DNA of 64,000 nt from Bacteroides sp. OF04-15BH (lineage in GTDB: Bacteria; Bacteroidota; Bacteroidia; Bacteroidales; Bacteroidaceae), in NCBI RefSeq assembly GCF_003477995.1, contig NZ_QUEM01000005.1:85152-149151 (forward strand), read 5' to 3'. Position 1 is the stretch's first letter. Each line of letters opens with the position of its first letter. A program made the position numbers and the translations under genes. The notes below the pieces were generated by a model that worked only from the letters and a program-made list of their open reading frames with translations, did not search any database and was not told the DNA's origin. Positions 18,612 to 28,053 of this stretch are shown here, piece by piece.

Positions 18612-21600
18612 ATGAAAGCAAACATCATCAATGAAAGTCTTTTTGATAGAAGCAGCCGCTTATCGAATGCACAGCAACAGTTGCAGGGTAAGGGTTTGTA
18701 TGATGCTTCTTACGAACATGATGCCTGCGGTGTGGGCATGCTGGTGAATATTCAGGGCGGAAAATCGCACGAACTGGTAGACTCTGCCTTGAAACTGCTG
18801 GAGAATATGAAGCACCGCGGTGCCGAAGGAGCCGACAACAAGACCGGTGATGGTGCGGGCATCTTATTGCAGATTCCGCACGAGTTCATCCTGCTGCAGG
18901 GCATCCCCGTGCCCGAAAAGGGAAAATACGGAACCGGTATGTTCTTCTTCCCGAAAGACGAGCAGAAGCAGGCTGATTATCTGAATATTATCCGCACGAC
19001 TTTAGCCGACAAAGGTCTGGAACTGATGCACGTACGCCAGGTGCCTGTCGACTCTTCGGTACTGGGCAAGGATGCCTTGGCTGTGGAGCCGGACATCAAA
19101 CAGCTTTTCGTTACGGCACAAGACGGAAGCGAAGTTTCCGAACAGACCTTATATATAGTCAGAAAGGAAATGGAACGACTTATTTCCGATCCGGAATTCT
19201 ATGTCGTTTCTCTTTCTGCAAAGACCATTATTTATAAAGGTATGCTCTCTTCCACTCAGGTACGTACGTACTTCCTGGATCTGGAGCAGCCTTACTTTAC
19301 CAGCGGTATGGCCGTGGTGCACTCCCGCTTCAGCACCAACACCTTCCCGCGCTGGAGCCTGGCACAGCCTTTCCGTCTGTTGGCCCACAACGGAGAAATC
19401 AACACCATCCGCGGTAACCGCACCTGGATGGAAGCGCGCGAAAGTGTGCTGTCCAGCCCTACCTTGGGCGACATCACTCCCCTGCGCCCCATCGTACAGC
19501 CGGGCATGAGCGACAGTGCCTCGCTCGACAACGTGCTGGAGTTTCTCGTACGCTCCGGTCTGAGCCTGCCACACGCTATGGCCATGCTCGTGCCGGAATC
19601 ATTCAACGACAAGAACCCTATCAGCGAAGAGCTGAAGGCTTTCTATGAATACCACTCCATCCTGATGGAGCCGTGGGACGGTCCGGCCGCCCTGATGTTC
19701 TGCGACGGACGGTATGCCGGCGGTATGCTCGACCGTAACGGACTGCGTCCGGCACGCTACCTCATCACCAAAGACGGCATGATGGTAGTAGCCAGCGAAG
19801 CGGGAGTGATTCCTGTGGCTCCGGAGCGCGTTCAGGAAAAAGGACGCCTGCAACCGGGAAAGATCCTGCTGATCGACACCGAGAGCGGACAGATTCACTA
19901 CGACGGCGAACTGAAAGCCGAACTGGCAGCCGCTCATCCTTACCGCCAGTGGCTCTCTACCAACCGCATCGAGCTGGACCAGCTGCGCAGCGGACGCAAG
20001 GCAGAAAACAAGGTGGACGACCTGAACCGCCGTCTGCGCAGTTTCGGATATACCCGCGAGGACATCGAGCGCACCATCGCTCCGATGTGTAGCACCGGTT
20101 CGGAACCGACTGCCTCTATGGGTAACGACACCCCGCTGGCCGTCTTGTCCGAACAGCCTCAGCTGCTGTTCAACTATTTCCGTCAGCAGTTTGCCCAGGT
20201 GACCAACCCGGCCATTGACCCGATCCGCGAAGAACTGGTCATGTCGCTCACCGAATATGTGGGTGCCATCGGTCAGGACATTCTGACTCCAAGCGGCACA
20301 CACTGCAAAATGGTACGTCTGCCCCATCCGATACTGACCAACACGCAGCTGGATATCCTCTGCAACATCCGTTACAAAGGCTTCCAGTGCACCAAGCTGC
20401 AAATGGTATTCGACACCGCATTGGGTACCGACGGACTGGAGCAGCGCCTGCAGGAACTCTGCCACGAGGCTGAGGAAGCCATTGCCAGCGGAGCCAACTA
20501 CATCATCCTGTCCGACCGTGGTGTGGACGAACAGCACGCCGCCATCCCATCCCTGCTTGCCCTGAGTGCCGTGCACCATCACCTCATCCGGGTACAGAAG
20601 CGCCTGCAAACCGCCCTGATTGTTGAGAGCGGCGAGGTGCGCGAAGTGATGCATGCCGCCCTGTTGTTGGGCTACGGTGCCAGCGCCATCAATCCGTACA
20701 TGGCTTTTGCCGTGCTGGACGATCTGGTGAAGAGAGGCGAAGTACAGATGAACTACGAAACCGCCGAGAAGAACTATATCAAGGCCATCTGCAAGGGTCT
20801 GTATAAGGTGATGAGCAAAATGGGTATCAGCACCATCCGTTCTTATCGCGGCGCCAAGATATTCGAGGCTGTGGGCCTCAGCGAAAGCGTCCTGAAGAAT
20901 TATTTCGGCACCGAAATCTCCACCATCGGCGGAGCCGGACTGAAAGAGATTGCTAAAGACTATCTGTTCTTCCACGATGACGGCTTCTGCCACACCCATG
21001 AACAGGAAGACCTGTTGCCTTACATCGGCCAGTTCTCTTACCGCAAGGGCGGCGAGCAGCACGCCTGGAATCCGGAAACCATCGCCAGTCTGCAACTGGC
21101 CACCCGTCTGGGCAGCTACAAGAAGTTCAAGGAATTCACCCATCTGGCCAACGAGAAGGAACACCCGATATTCCTGCGTGACTTCTTCAGCTTCAAGCGC
21201 AACCCGATCAGCATTGACGAGGTTGAGCCCGTTTCGGAGATCGTGAAGCACTTTGTAACCGGTGCCATGTCTTTCGGTGCCATCAGCAAGGAAGCGCACG
21301 AGGCTCTTGCGCTGGCCATGAACAAACTGGGCGGACGAAGCAACACCGGTGAGGGTGGCGAAGACAGCGACCGCTTCCATGAAACTTACGACGGCATCTC
21401 GCTCAACAGCAAGACCAAACAGGTGGCTTCGGGACGTTTCGGTGTCACCGCCGAATATCTGGTCAATGCCGAAGAAATACAGATCAAGGTGGCCCAGGGA
21501 GCCAAGCCGGGCGAAGGCGGACAGCTTCCGGGTTTCAAGGTGAACGAGGTCATTGCCAAGACCCGTCATTCCATCCCGGGCATCTCGCTCATCTCTCCTC

Positions 21601-23153
21601 CACCTCATCACGATATCTACTCTATCGAGGATCTGGCACAGCTTATCTTCGATTTGAAAAATATAAATCCTCAGGCCAAAATCAGCGTCAAGCTGGTGGC
21701 TGAAAGCGGTGTGGGCACCATTGCCGCAGGTGTGGCCAAAGCCAAGGCCGACCTGATTGTCATCTCGGGTGCCGAAGGAGGAACCGGCGCATCACCGGCC
21801 TCATCCATGCGCTATGCCGGAATTTCTCCGGAAATCGGTCTGAGCGAAACCCAACAGACCCTCGTTCTGAACGGACTGCGCGGCAAGGTGCGCCTTCAGA
21901 CCGACGGTCAGATCAAGACCGGACGCGACATCATCAGCATGGCGCTCTTGGGTTCCGAAGAGTTTGCCTTCGGAACCACGGTACTGATTGTGCTGGGTTG
22001 TGTCATGATGCGCAAATGCCACGCCAACACCTGCCCGGTGGGTGTGGCCACCCAAGACCCGAAACTGCGTGAACGCTTCCGCGGACACTATCAGTATCTG
22101 GTGAACTATTTTGAATTCCTGGCTCAGGAAGTGCGCGAATATCTGGCCGAGATGGGATTCACCCGTCTGGAGGACATTGTGGGACGCACCGACCTGATCG
22201 AAATCAAGCCGCGACCGGAAGGAAGCAAGGCGGCTTTGGTGGACTTCAGCCGTCTGCTGCATCGTGTGGATACCGATGCCGCTATCTGCCACTGTACCGA
22301 GCAGGAGCATGAGATTGACACGGTGCTGGACCGCCGCATTCTGGCCGACGCGCAGCCTGCCATCGACGGACAAACCCCAACAGAGTTGGAATACCCGATC
22401 CGGAACACCGACCGTTCGGCCGGAACCATGCTGTCGGGAGCCGTATGCAAGCAGTACGGTCATGCCGGACTGCCCGACGAAACCATCCGCGTCACCTTCC
22501 GCGGCTCGGCCGGACAAAGCTTCGGTGCTTTCCTGGCCCACGGCATCCACTTCAAGCTCGAAGGCGAGGCCAACGACTATCTGGGCAAGGGCCTGAGCGG
22601 AGGTGTCATCTCCGTTTATCCGGACCGCCAGAGCGATTTTGCTCCCGAGCAGAACATCATTGCCGGAAACACTCTGTTATATGGCGCCATCAGCGGCGAG
22701 GTCTACATCAACGGACAGGCGGGCGAGCGCTTTGCCGTGCGCAATTCAGGAGCCATCGCCGTGGTAGAAGGAGCCGGCGACCACTGCTGTGAGTATATGA
22801 CCGGCGGACGCGTGCTCGTTCTAGGCGAAACCGGAAGAAACTTTGCAGCCGGAATGAGTGGCGGTATCGCCTACGTGTGGAACAAGAAAGGCGACTTCGA
22901 CTACTTCTGCAATATGGAAATGGTAGAGCTTTCTCTTCTGGAACACAAATCTTCGGTAAAAGAAGTCAAGGAACTGCTCCGCAAGCATTACGAACACACC
23001 GGCTCACCGCTGGCCAAGGATATGCTGGAGCACTGGGAACAGTATGCCGACCAGTTCATTCAGGTCACCCCGATTGAGTACAAGAGGGTGCTGGCCGAGG
23101 AACAGATGGCCAAGCTGAAGGAAAAGATCGAAGCCGTTCAGCGCGACTATTAA
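18612..23153 (+). CDS. gltB: Glutamate synthase large subunit
   Basis: 1513 residues, the full length of an NADPH-GOGAT alpha subunit. A propeptide ends before Cys39 (YEHDACGVG), the glutaminase nucleophile. The class II amidotransferase domain is at about 39-430, the central domain at about 480-780 and the FMN-binding synthase domain at about 830-1220. Cys1130, Cys1136 and Cys1141 in CVMMRKCHANTCPVG fit the 3Fe-4S ligands. The GXGXG beta-helix is at about 1270-1500. It converts 2-oxoglutarate and glutamine to two glutamates, with electrons from GltD. It heads the gltB-gltD-asnB operon. Its high GC makes long antisense frames, which are shadows. Confidence 0.97.
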   Translation: MKANIINESLFDRSSRLSNAQQQLQGKGLYDASYEHDACGVGMLVNIQGGKSHELVDSALKLLENMKHRGAEGADNKTGDGAGILLQIPHEFILLQGIPVPEKGKYGTGMFFFPKDEQKQADYLNIIRTTLADKGLELMHVRQVPVDSSVLGKDALAVEPDIKQLFVTAQDGSEVSEQTLYIVRKEMERLISDPEFYVVSLSAKTIIYKGMLSSTQVRTYFLDLEQPYFTSGMAVVHSRFSTNTFPRWSLAQPFRLLAHNGEINTIRGNRTWMEARESVLSSPTLGDITPLRPIVQPGMSDSASLDNVLEFLVRSGLSLPHAMAMLVPESFNDKNPISEELKAFYEYHSILMEPWDGPAALMFCDGRYAGGMLDRNGLRPARYLITKDGMMVVASEAGVIPVAPERVQEKGRLQPGKILLIDTESGQIHYDGELKAELAAAHPYRQWLSTNRIELDQLRSGRKAENKVDDLNRRLRSFGYTREDIERTIAPMCSTGSEPTASMGNDTPLAVLSEQPQLLFNYFRQQFAQVTNPAIDPIREELVMSLTEYVGAIGQDILTPSGTHCKMVRLPHPILTNTQLDILCNIRYKGFQCTKLQMVFDTALGTDGLEQRLQELCHEAEEAIASGANYIILSDRGVDEQHAAIPSLLALSAVHHHLIRVQKRLQTALIVESGEVREVMHAALLLGYGASAINPYMAFAVLDDLVKRGEVQMNYETAEKNYIKAICKGLYKVMSKMGISTIRSYRGAKIFEAVGLSESVLKNYFGTEISTIGGAGLKEIAKDYLFFHDDGFCHTHEQEDLLPYIGQFSYRKGGEQHAWNPETIASLQLATRLGSYKKFKEFTHLANEKEHPIFLRDFFSFKRNPISIDEVEPVSEIVKHFVTGAMSFGAISKEAHEALALAMNKLGGRSNTGEGGEDSDRFHETYDGISLNSKTKQVASGRFGVTAEYLVNAEEIQIKVAQGAKPGEGGQLPGFKVNEVIAKTRHSIPGISLISPPPHHDIYSIEDLAQLIFDLKNINPQAKISVKLVAESGVGTIAAGVAKAKADLIVISGAEGGTGASPASSMRYAGISPEIGLSETQQTLVLNGLRGKVRLQTDGQIKTGRDIISMALLGSEEFAFGTTVLIVLGCVMMRKCHANTCPVGVATQDPKLRERFRGHYQYLVNYFEFLAQEVREYLAEMGFTRLEDIVGRTDLIEIKPRPEGSKAALVDFSRLLHRVDTDAAICHCTEQEHEIDTVLDRRILADAQPAIDGQTPTELEYPIRNTDRSAGTMLSGAVCKQYGHAGLPDETIRVTFRGSAGQSFGAFLAHGIHFKLEGEANDYLGKGLSGGVISVYPDRQSDFAPEQNIIAGNTLLYGAISGEVYINGQAGERFAVRNSGAIAVVEGAGDHCCEYMTGGRVLVLGETGRNFAAGMSGGIAYVWNKKGDFDYFCNMEMVELSLLEHKSSVKEVKELLRKHYEHTGSPLAKDMLEHWEQYADQFIQVTPIEYKRVLAEEQMAKLKEKIEAVQRDY

Positions 23154-23216
23154 CCGACAGCCGCCCCAAGAGAGTTTCAAAAAGAATCATCAACCCACAA
23201 AAACATCACAAGAATC

Positions 23217-24560
23217 ATGGGAAATCCAAAAGCATTCTTAACCATACCGCGCCAGACTGCGGGCTATCGCAGCATTCACCAACGCATCACGGACTTTGCA
23301 GAAGTAGAGCAGACCCTCAACACCGGAGAACGCAAGTTACAGGCTTCCCGATGCATGGACTGCGGAGTGCCGTTCTGCAACTGGGCCTGCCCGTTGGGCA
23401 ACCGCCCGCCTGAATTTCAGGATGCCCTGTTCAAGGGAAAATGGAAAGAGGCCTACGAAATACTGAACGACACCAACGACTTTCCGGAGTTTACCGGACG
23501 CATCTGCCCGGCACTCTGCGAAAAGAGCTGTGTGCTGAAACTGAGCATGGACGCTCCCGTAACCATTCGCGAAGACGAGTGCGCCATCATCGAGGCGGCC
23601 TTCCGCGAAGGATATGTGCAGCCCAAGACCTATGCCCGCAACGGAAAGAAAGTGGCTGTCATCGGTTCCGGACCGGCCGGACTTGCCGCCGCCAACCAGC
23701 TGAACCACATGGGCTATGAGGTAACCGTATTCGAAAAACTGGAATATATCGGCGGACTGCTCCGCTTCGGTATTCCGAACTTCAAGCTGAACAAGGCCGT
23801 GATCGACCGCCGCCTCAAGATTATGGAGGCCGAAGGCATCCGTTTCCAGCCCAATACCGAGATCGACCTCACCTGTCTGCCCGAAGGCTTCGATGCCTAC
23901 TGCGTATGTACCGGTACCCCGCAGGCCCGCGATCTGAATGTGCCGGGCCGCGAACTGAAGGGAATCCATCTGGCCATGGAGATGCTGGCCCAGCAGAACC
24001 GTGTGCTGGCCGGACAGCATTTCAGCGACGAGGAACGCATCCAGGCACACGGCAAGCATGTCGTTGTCATCGGCGGCGGCGATACGGGAAGCGACTGTAT
24101 CGGTACCAGCAACCGCCACGGAGCCGCCAGCGTTACCCAGATCGAGATCATGCCCAAACCGCCCGTAGGTCACAATCCGGCCACCCCGTGGCCACAATGG
24201 CCCGTAGTGCTCAAGACCAGCTCCAGCCACGAAGAAGGCTGTACCCGTCGCTGGTCACTGACCACCAACCGTTTTCTGGGCGAGAACGGACATGTCACCG
24301 GTATGGAAGTGGAAGAAGTGGAATGGATACCTTCTGCAGAACCCGGCGGACGCCCCACCATGCAGCCTACCGGAAAGAAAGAGATACTCAAGGCCGACCT
24401 CGTTCTGTTGGCCATGGGCTTCCTGAAGAACAACCTTCCGGAACTGCCGGAAAATGTGTTCGTGGCAGGCGATGCCGCCACCGGTGCCAGTCTGGTCGTG
24501 AAATGTATTGCCGGCGGACGCAAGGCCGCACGCGACATCGACGCTTATCTCAAGAAATAA
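23217..24560 (+). CDS. gltD: Glutamate synthase small subunit
   Basis: A 447-residue GOGAT beta subunit. The N-terminal cysteine-rich part (CMDCGVPFCNWACPLGN, CPALCEKSC) holds the Fe-S ligands. An FAD fold follows at about 143-175 (VAVIGSGPAGLAAANQL), then an NADPH fold (HVVVIGGGDTGSDCIG, about 280-300). It passes electrons from NAD(P)H to the FMN of GltB. It starts 63 bp after gltB and ends 48 bp before asnB, so the three are co-transcribed. The length agrees with the family norm (about 450-490). Confidence 0.96.
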   Translation: MGNPKAFLTIPRQTAGYRSIHQRITDFAEVEQTLNTGERKLQASRCMDCGVPFCNWACPLGNRPPEFQDALFKGKWKEAYEILNDTNDFPEFTGRICPALCEKSCVLKLSMDAPVTIREDECAIIEAAFREGYVQPKTYARNGKKVAVIGSGPAGLAAANQLNHMGYEVTVFEKLEYIGGLLRFGIPNFKLNKAVIDRRLKIMEAEGIRFQPNTEIDLTCLPEGFDAYCVCTGTPQARDLNVPGRELKGIHLAMEMLAQQNRVLAGQHFSDEERIQAHGKHVVVIGGGDTGSDCIGTSNRHGAASVTQIEIMPKPPVGHNPATPWPQWPVVLKTSSSHEEGCTRRWSLTTNRFLGENGHVTGMEVEEVEWIPSAEPGGRPTMQPTGKKEILKADLVLLAMGFLKNNLPELPENVFVAGDAATGASLVVKCIAGGRKAARDIDAYLKK

Positions 24561-24608
24561 ACAACACAAACACGCATCTTATAACCAACAACATAAACAC
24601 GAACAACT

Positions 24609-26276
24609 ATGTGTGGAATCGTAGCAATATTCAATATCAAGGAGCAGTCCAAAGCCTTGCGCGACAAGGCGCTGCGGATGTCGGCAAAGATCCGGCACCG
24701 CGGTCCGGACTGGAGTGGCATCTACTGTGGCAAAAGCGCCATTCTGGCGCACGAACGCCTCTCGATTGTAGACCCGCAAAGCGGCGGGCAACCCCTGTTC
24801 TCACCCGACCGGAAACAGATTCTGGCCGTGAACGGCGAGATTTACAACCATCGCGACATCCGCAACCGCTACAAAGGGAAATATCCCTTCCAGACGGGTT
24901 CCGACTGCGAGGTGGTGCTGGCCCTCTACCGTGAAAAAGGCATCCGCTTTCTGGAAGACCTGAGCGGAATCTTTGCCTTTGCCCTGTATGACGAGGAGAA
25001 AGACGAGTTTCTGATTGCGCGCGACCCGATCGGAGTCATTCCGCTGTATATCGGTTATGATGCCGACGGCACCGTGTACTGTGCCAGCGAACTGAAAGCG
25101 CTTGAAGGATTCTGCGAGCGTTATGAGCCTTTCCTTCCGGGACATTACTACTGGAGCCGTGAAGGCAAGATGACCCGCTGGTACGAACGCGACTGGTTTG
25201 ACTATGCCGCCGTAAAGGATGCGCCCACCAGCGTTCCGGCACTGAAGGAATCACTCGAAGAAGCCGTCAAGCGCCAACTGATGAGCGATGTGCCTTATGG
25301 CGTGCTGCTTTCAGGCGGTCTGGACAGTTCCATCATCTCGGCCGTGGCCAAGAAATTCGCTTCACGCCGCATCGAAAGCGACAGCCGGAACGAAGCCTGG
25401 TGGCCGCAGCTCCATTCGTTCGCCGTGGGTCTGAAGGGAGCCCCCGATCTGGCCAAGGCCCGCGAGGTGGCCGATCATATCGGAACCGTGCATCATGAAA
25501 TCAACTACACTATTCAGGAGGGACTCGATGCCATCCGCGACGTGATCTATTACATAGAGACCTATGATGTGACCACCGTGCGCGCCTCTACCCCGATGTA
25601 TCTGCTGGCCCGCGTCATCAAGAGCATGGGCATCAAGATGGTGCTCAGCGGTGAGGGTGCCGACGAGGTGTTCGGCGGTTATCTCTACTTCCACAAAGCG
25701 CCAAACGCACAGGCCTTTCACGAAGAAACCGTGCGCAAGCTCTCCAAACTGCATCTTTACGACTGTCTGCGCGCCAACAAATCACTCTCGGCCTGGGGAG
25801 TCGAAGGCCGTGTCCCCTTCCTCGACAAGGAATTTCTGGATGTGGCCATGCGCCTGAACCCGGCATCCAAGATGTGCCCCGGTCAGGAAATCGAAAAGCG
25901 CGTACTGCGCGAAGCCTTTGCCGACATGCTTCCGGCATCCGTGGCCTGGCGACAGAAGGAACAGTTCTCCGACGGTGTGGGTTACTCCTGGATTGACACA
26001 CTGAAAGAAATGACAGCTCAGGCCGTAAGCGACGAAGAAATGGCCCATGCAGCCGAACGCTTCCCGATCAACCCGCCACAGAACAAGGAGGAATACTATT
26101 ACCGCAGCATTTTCGAAGAACACTTCCCGAGCGAAAGCGCCGCACGCAGTGTGCCAAGTGTACCGAGCGTGGCCTGCTCTACCGCCGAAGCTCTGGCATG
26201 GGACGCTTCTTTCCAAGGCAAGAACGACCCGAGCGGAAGAGCGGTGAAGGGTGTTCACGAAGAAGCTTACGAATAA
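24609..26276 (+). CDS. asnB: Asparagine synthase, glutamine-hydrolysing
   Basis: A 555-residue AsnB-type enzyme. After Met removal Cys2 (MCGIVAIF) is the glutaminase nucleophile, and the amidotransferase domain covers about 2-205. The ATP-pyrophosphatase loop LLSGGLDSSIISAV is near 236-250, with the synthetase domain to about 520 (VLSGEGADEVFGGYL). It makes asparagine from aspartate, ATP and glutamine. As the last gene of the gltBD operon it draws on the same glutamine pool. A good terminator follows at 26333-26378. Confidence 0.96.
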   Translation: MCGIVAIFNIKEQSKALRDKALRMSAKIRHRGPDWSGIYCGKSAILAHERLSIVDPQSGGQPLFSPDRKQILAVNGEIYNHRDIRNRYKGKYPFQTGSDCEVVLALYREKGIRFLEDLSGIFAFALYDEEKDEFLIARDPIGVIPLYIGYDADGTVYCASELKALEGFCERYEPFLPGHYYWSREGKMTRWYERDWFDYAAVKDAPTSVPALKESLEEAVKRQLMSDVPYGVLLSGGLDSSIISAVAKKFASRRIESDSRNEAWWPQLHSFAVGLKGAPDLAKAREVADHIGTVHHEINYTIQEGLDAIRDVIYYIETYDVTTVRASTPMYLLARVIKSMGIKMVLSGEGADEVFGGYLYFHKAPNAQAFHEETVRKLSKLHLYDCLRANKSLSAWGVEGRVPFLDKEFLDVAMRLNPASKMCPGQEIEKRVLREAFADMLPASVAWRQKEQFSDGVGYSWIDTLKEMTAQAVSDEEMAHAAERFPINPPQNKEEYYYRSIFEEHFPSESAARSVPSVPSVACSTAEALAWDASFQGKNDPSGRAVKGVHEEAYE

Positions 26277-26332
26277 AAAAGGAAAAGCAGAATTGCCGAT
26301 AACTTTATCTTTTAGACTAAACCTCAATAAAC

Positions 26333-26378
26333 AAAAAAAACATTATGATGATTTGAAAATTTCATCATAATGTTTTTT
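26333..26378 (+). terminator. Terminator after asnB
   Basis: CATTATGATGA and TCATCATAATG form an 11-bp stem flanked by an A8 run before and a T6 run after, so it can act on both strands. Confidence 0.8.
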
Positions 26379-26425
26379 CTATTTCATCAGCACGAACTGT
26401 TCTGATACTTTTGGTGTATCGTAAC

Positions 26426-26770
26426 CTACAGCATGGCGGCATACTTGCGTACCTGCTTCAAGCGCTCCATAAAGGAAGGATCAGCAGCTGCCTGTTGCAT
26501 ATTGTATTTCAACTGTAAGCGCATTAAGGAATCTGCCGGAACATTTAGTGCCGCCTCAAAAAGCATTGCAGTCTGCGTCGTGACAGGACGACAACAATTA
26601 AGAATGTCATTCAGAATCTTGTAAGATATTCCCATATTCTCTGCCAGTTTACGCTGCGAGATCTTACGGTACTCAATCTCGTCCTTCAGCACCTCACCGG
26701 GATGAGTGGGATATGCTGGAGTAAGATTATTGGCAATCATCATCGAATCTGTTCCTTGTATCTCTATCAT
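26426..26770 (-). CDS. HigA-type antitoxin without its toxin
   Basis: A 114-residue (or about 104 from a later Met) HigA/VapI-type XRE protein. The HTH is at about 22-75 (THPGEVLKDEIEYRKISQRK, then NMGISYKILNDILN), with a C-terminal helical tail. In type II systems it binds the HigB mRNase and represses its own promoter. Here the gene in the higB position is only a 27-codon remnant (26781-26861), so the protein survives as an orphan. A TAnnTTTG box and a dyad lie upstream of the remnant. The convergent asnB terminator lies just past its stop. Confidence 0.85.
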   Translation of the reverse strand: MIEIQGTDSMMIANNLTPAYPTHPGEVLKDEIEYRKISQRKLAENMGISYKILNDILNCCRPVTTQTAMLFEAALNVPADSLMRLQLKYNMQQAAADPSFMERLKQVRKYAAML

Positions 26771-26780
26771 AAAACGTCAG

Positions 26781-26861
26781 CTATTTATAATGGTTCGACT
26801 TGTCCGTCTACCCCGTAATATACATCTCTTGCAAATACTTTTCGTTGAATATTATTTCCAT
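26781..26861 (-). pseudogene. Internally deleted higB toxin remnant
   Basis: In the toxin position the minus strand reads MEIIFNEKYLQEMYITG, a TAG, then TDK and SNHYK with a TAA-type end (TAG). From memory of HigB-family toxins, the N-terminus (MEIIFNEKYLQELY...GKTDK) and the C-terminus (ELSNHYK) match the two ends of a protein of about 100 residues, and all between is gone. A lysine AAG has become TAG as well. No toxin activity is possible. Confidence 0.65.
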
Positions 26862-26884
26862 GCTACTCTGTATTGTTCATGAAT

Positions 26885-26930
26885 CAAAGATAATAAATTG
26901 TCGTCCATAATAGTCCACTATAAAAGTGGA
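26885..26930 (-). promoter_or_regulatory. Promoter and operator of the higBA remnant locus
   Basis: On the minus strand TATCTTTG (26885-26892) fits the -7 box. Just upstream is the dyad TCCACT-ATAAA-AGTGGA (26914-26930), a plausible HigA operator. The operator role is inference. Confidence 0.5.
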
Positions 26931-26945
26931 AAATTTATTATCTAA

Positions 26946-27167
26946 CTATAGCGGGGAATATTTTTCTTTCCATTCCATCAGCAACTCATCGGCAAGATAT
27001 TCATCGCTAAGGCAATGCATATCAGCTACTCCATTGCTGATAAGTTTATAAGTTTCAGAATCATAGAAGAAGGAAAGTGCATCTTCGTATTTAATCTGCA
27101 ACTTATCAGCAAACAAACGGACAATACGCGCATATTTCATCTGCAAAACTATTTTATCAGCCAACAT
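26946..27167 (-). CDS. DUF3791 protein, likely antitoxin component
   Basis: A 73-residue protein from the ATG at 27167; a longer frame upstream would overlap the previous gene. The ALSFFYDSETYKLISNGVAD and MHCLSDEYLADELL segments are the typical DUF3791 pattern. It starts 2 bp after the stop of the DUF3990 gene. DUF3791 genes commonly flank DUF3990 genes in Bacteroidetes and Firmicutes, and a toxin-antitoxin role is usually presumed. There is no DNA-binding motif. Small, cytoplasmic. Confidence 0.75.
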   Translation of the reverse strand: MLADKIVLQMKYARIVRLFADKLQIKYEDALSFFYDSETYKLISNGVADMHCLSDEYLADELLMEWKEKYSPL

Positions 27168-27169
27168 GA

Positions 27170-27655
27170 TCACCTTCCTCCTGCTTTTATTTCTTCTGCT
27201 CCTACAAAATGTAAATGATGTAAAAGCACATCTTGATTTAATATACACAACTGATGATTAGGATGTTCATATGCCAATCTGCCAAGCGCATCCTCTTTAC
27301 TCATAGCTCCTGAAAAATACAAATCTATTGTATTAAATACTTTATCATTGGCTATACCACCTTCCACAATATCATACGCTATTTCATTAAGTCCCTTACG
27401 GCATTTACCAACATAATCCAACCACTCTTCATCATAACTTTCAAATACTTTCACGACATAGCCAGACAAGTCCTCGTCCAACAGATATTCATTAACAAAA
27501 GCACATTTACCACGCAACAAGAAACGTTGTGCATATTTTTCTGCTTGCATGCGTATTGATGTCAAATAAAAGCCTTTACCAAAATCCAGATGTTCACGTG
27601 AATGATATACATCAGGACTTTCTATCACTATATCTGAAGCATGATACAGTCTCAT
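27170..27655 (-). CDS. DUF3990 protein, likely ADP-ribosyltransferase-fold toxin
   Basis: A 161-residue protein. The N-terminus LYHASDIVIESPDVYHSR and the segment DFGKGFYLTSIRMQAEKYAQ carry the H-..-G-x-GFYLT pattern of DUF3990, which I place with ADP-ribosyl-transferase-like folds (inference from the His/Tyr layout). A YVVKVFE strand and a conserved WLDYV segment follow. It overlaps the upstream DUF3791 gene by four bases (ATGA) and is followed by a second DUF3791 gene 2 bp on, so the three are translated together. The best reading is a toxin between two antitoxin-like partners; targets are unknown. Confidence 0.75.
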   Translation of the reverse strand: MRLYHASDIVIESPDVYHSREHLDFGKGFYLTSIRMQAEKYAQRFLLRGKCAFVNEYLLDEDLSGYVVKVFESYDEEWLDYVGKCRKGLNEIAYDIVEGGIANDKVFNTIDLYFSGAMSKEDALGRLAYEHPNHQLCILNQDVLLHHLHFVGAEEIKAGGR

Positions 27656-27867
27656 TCCAAAACTCCTTTCTCCTTCATATATGAAATCAAGTCGTCCACA
27701 ATATATTCTTTACTGAATGTATGTAGCACCTCATATCCCGGTAACAGATATTCTGTAAGAATACCAGATGAGCGCAACATACCATATACTTTACCTGCAC
27801 TCATTTTCAAAGCATCAGCCAAACTGCCGACACAAAACGTTGTAAAACACAGCTGCTCAAAATTCAT
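27652..27867 (-). CDS. DUF3791 protein, first gene of the cassette
   Basis: 71 residues from the ATG at 27867. The ADALKMSAGKVYGMLRSSGI and YLLPGYEVLHTFSKEYIVDD stretches are the second typical DUF3791 form. It opens the three-gene cassette and its stop overlaps the DUF3990 start. A TATATTTG box lies 26-33 bp upstream. Its sequence differs strongly from the other DUF3791 protein, so they are not a recent duplication. Confidence 0.75.
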   Translation of the reverse strand: MNFEQLCFTTFCVGSLADALKMSAGKVYGMLRSSGILTEYLLPGYEVLHTFSKEYIVDDLISYMKEKGVLE

Positions 27868-27892
27868 AAAATAACAAATAGGTATGTATATG

Positions 27893-27900
27893 CAAATATA
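27893..27900 (-). promoter_or_regulatory. -7 box of the DUF3791/DUF3990 cassette
   Basis: On the minus strand TATATTTG fits TAnnTTTG and gives a leader of about 20 bases. No clear -33 TTG. Confidence 0.5.
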
Positions 27901-28001
27901 AAACTTATTAGTTAGATATAACCCTGCCAGCATATATTTTTTTCATCTTCTTTGGCATTTATGATTTTCATTCTTTGCTTGCTTTAGCATCAAACGCAAG
28001 A

Positions 28002-28024
28002 AGCCCCCGGCACTGCCGAAGGCT
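28002..28024 (-). terminator. Hairpin after the 16-codon ORF
   Basis: Nested arms AGCC/GGCT and CGGC/GCCG with a three-base loop form a compact GC-rich hairpin about 30 bp after the tiny ORF. On the minus strand it is followed by TCTTGCGTTTG, a weak U tail. Confidence 0.55.
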
Positions 28025-28053
28025 CCTGTTGTTTTATTCTCTTATCTTACTTT

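Noticed and set aside
19599..21611. A 670-codon open frame on the minus strand inside gltB
   Set aside because: It is the antisense shadow of a long GC-rich, codon-biased gene; the plus strand encodes a complete glutamate synthase with all motifs and the antisense product has no family features.
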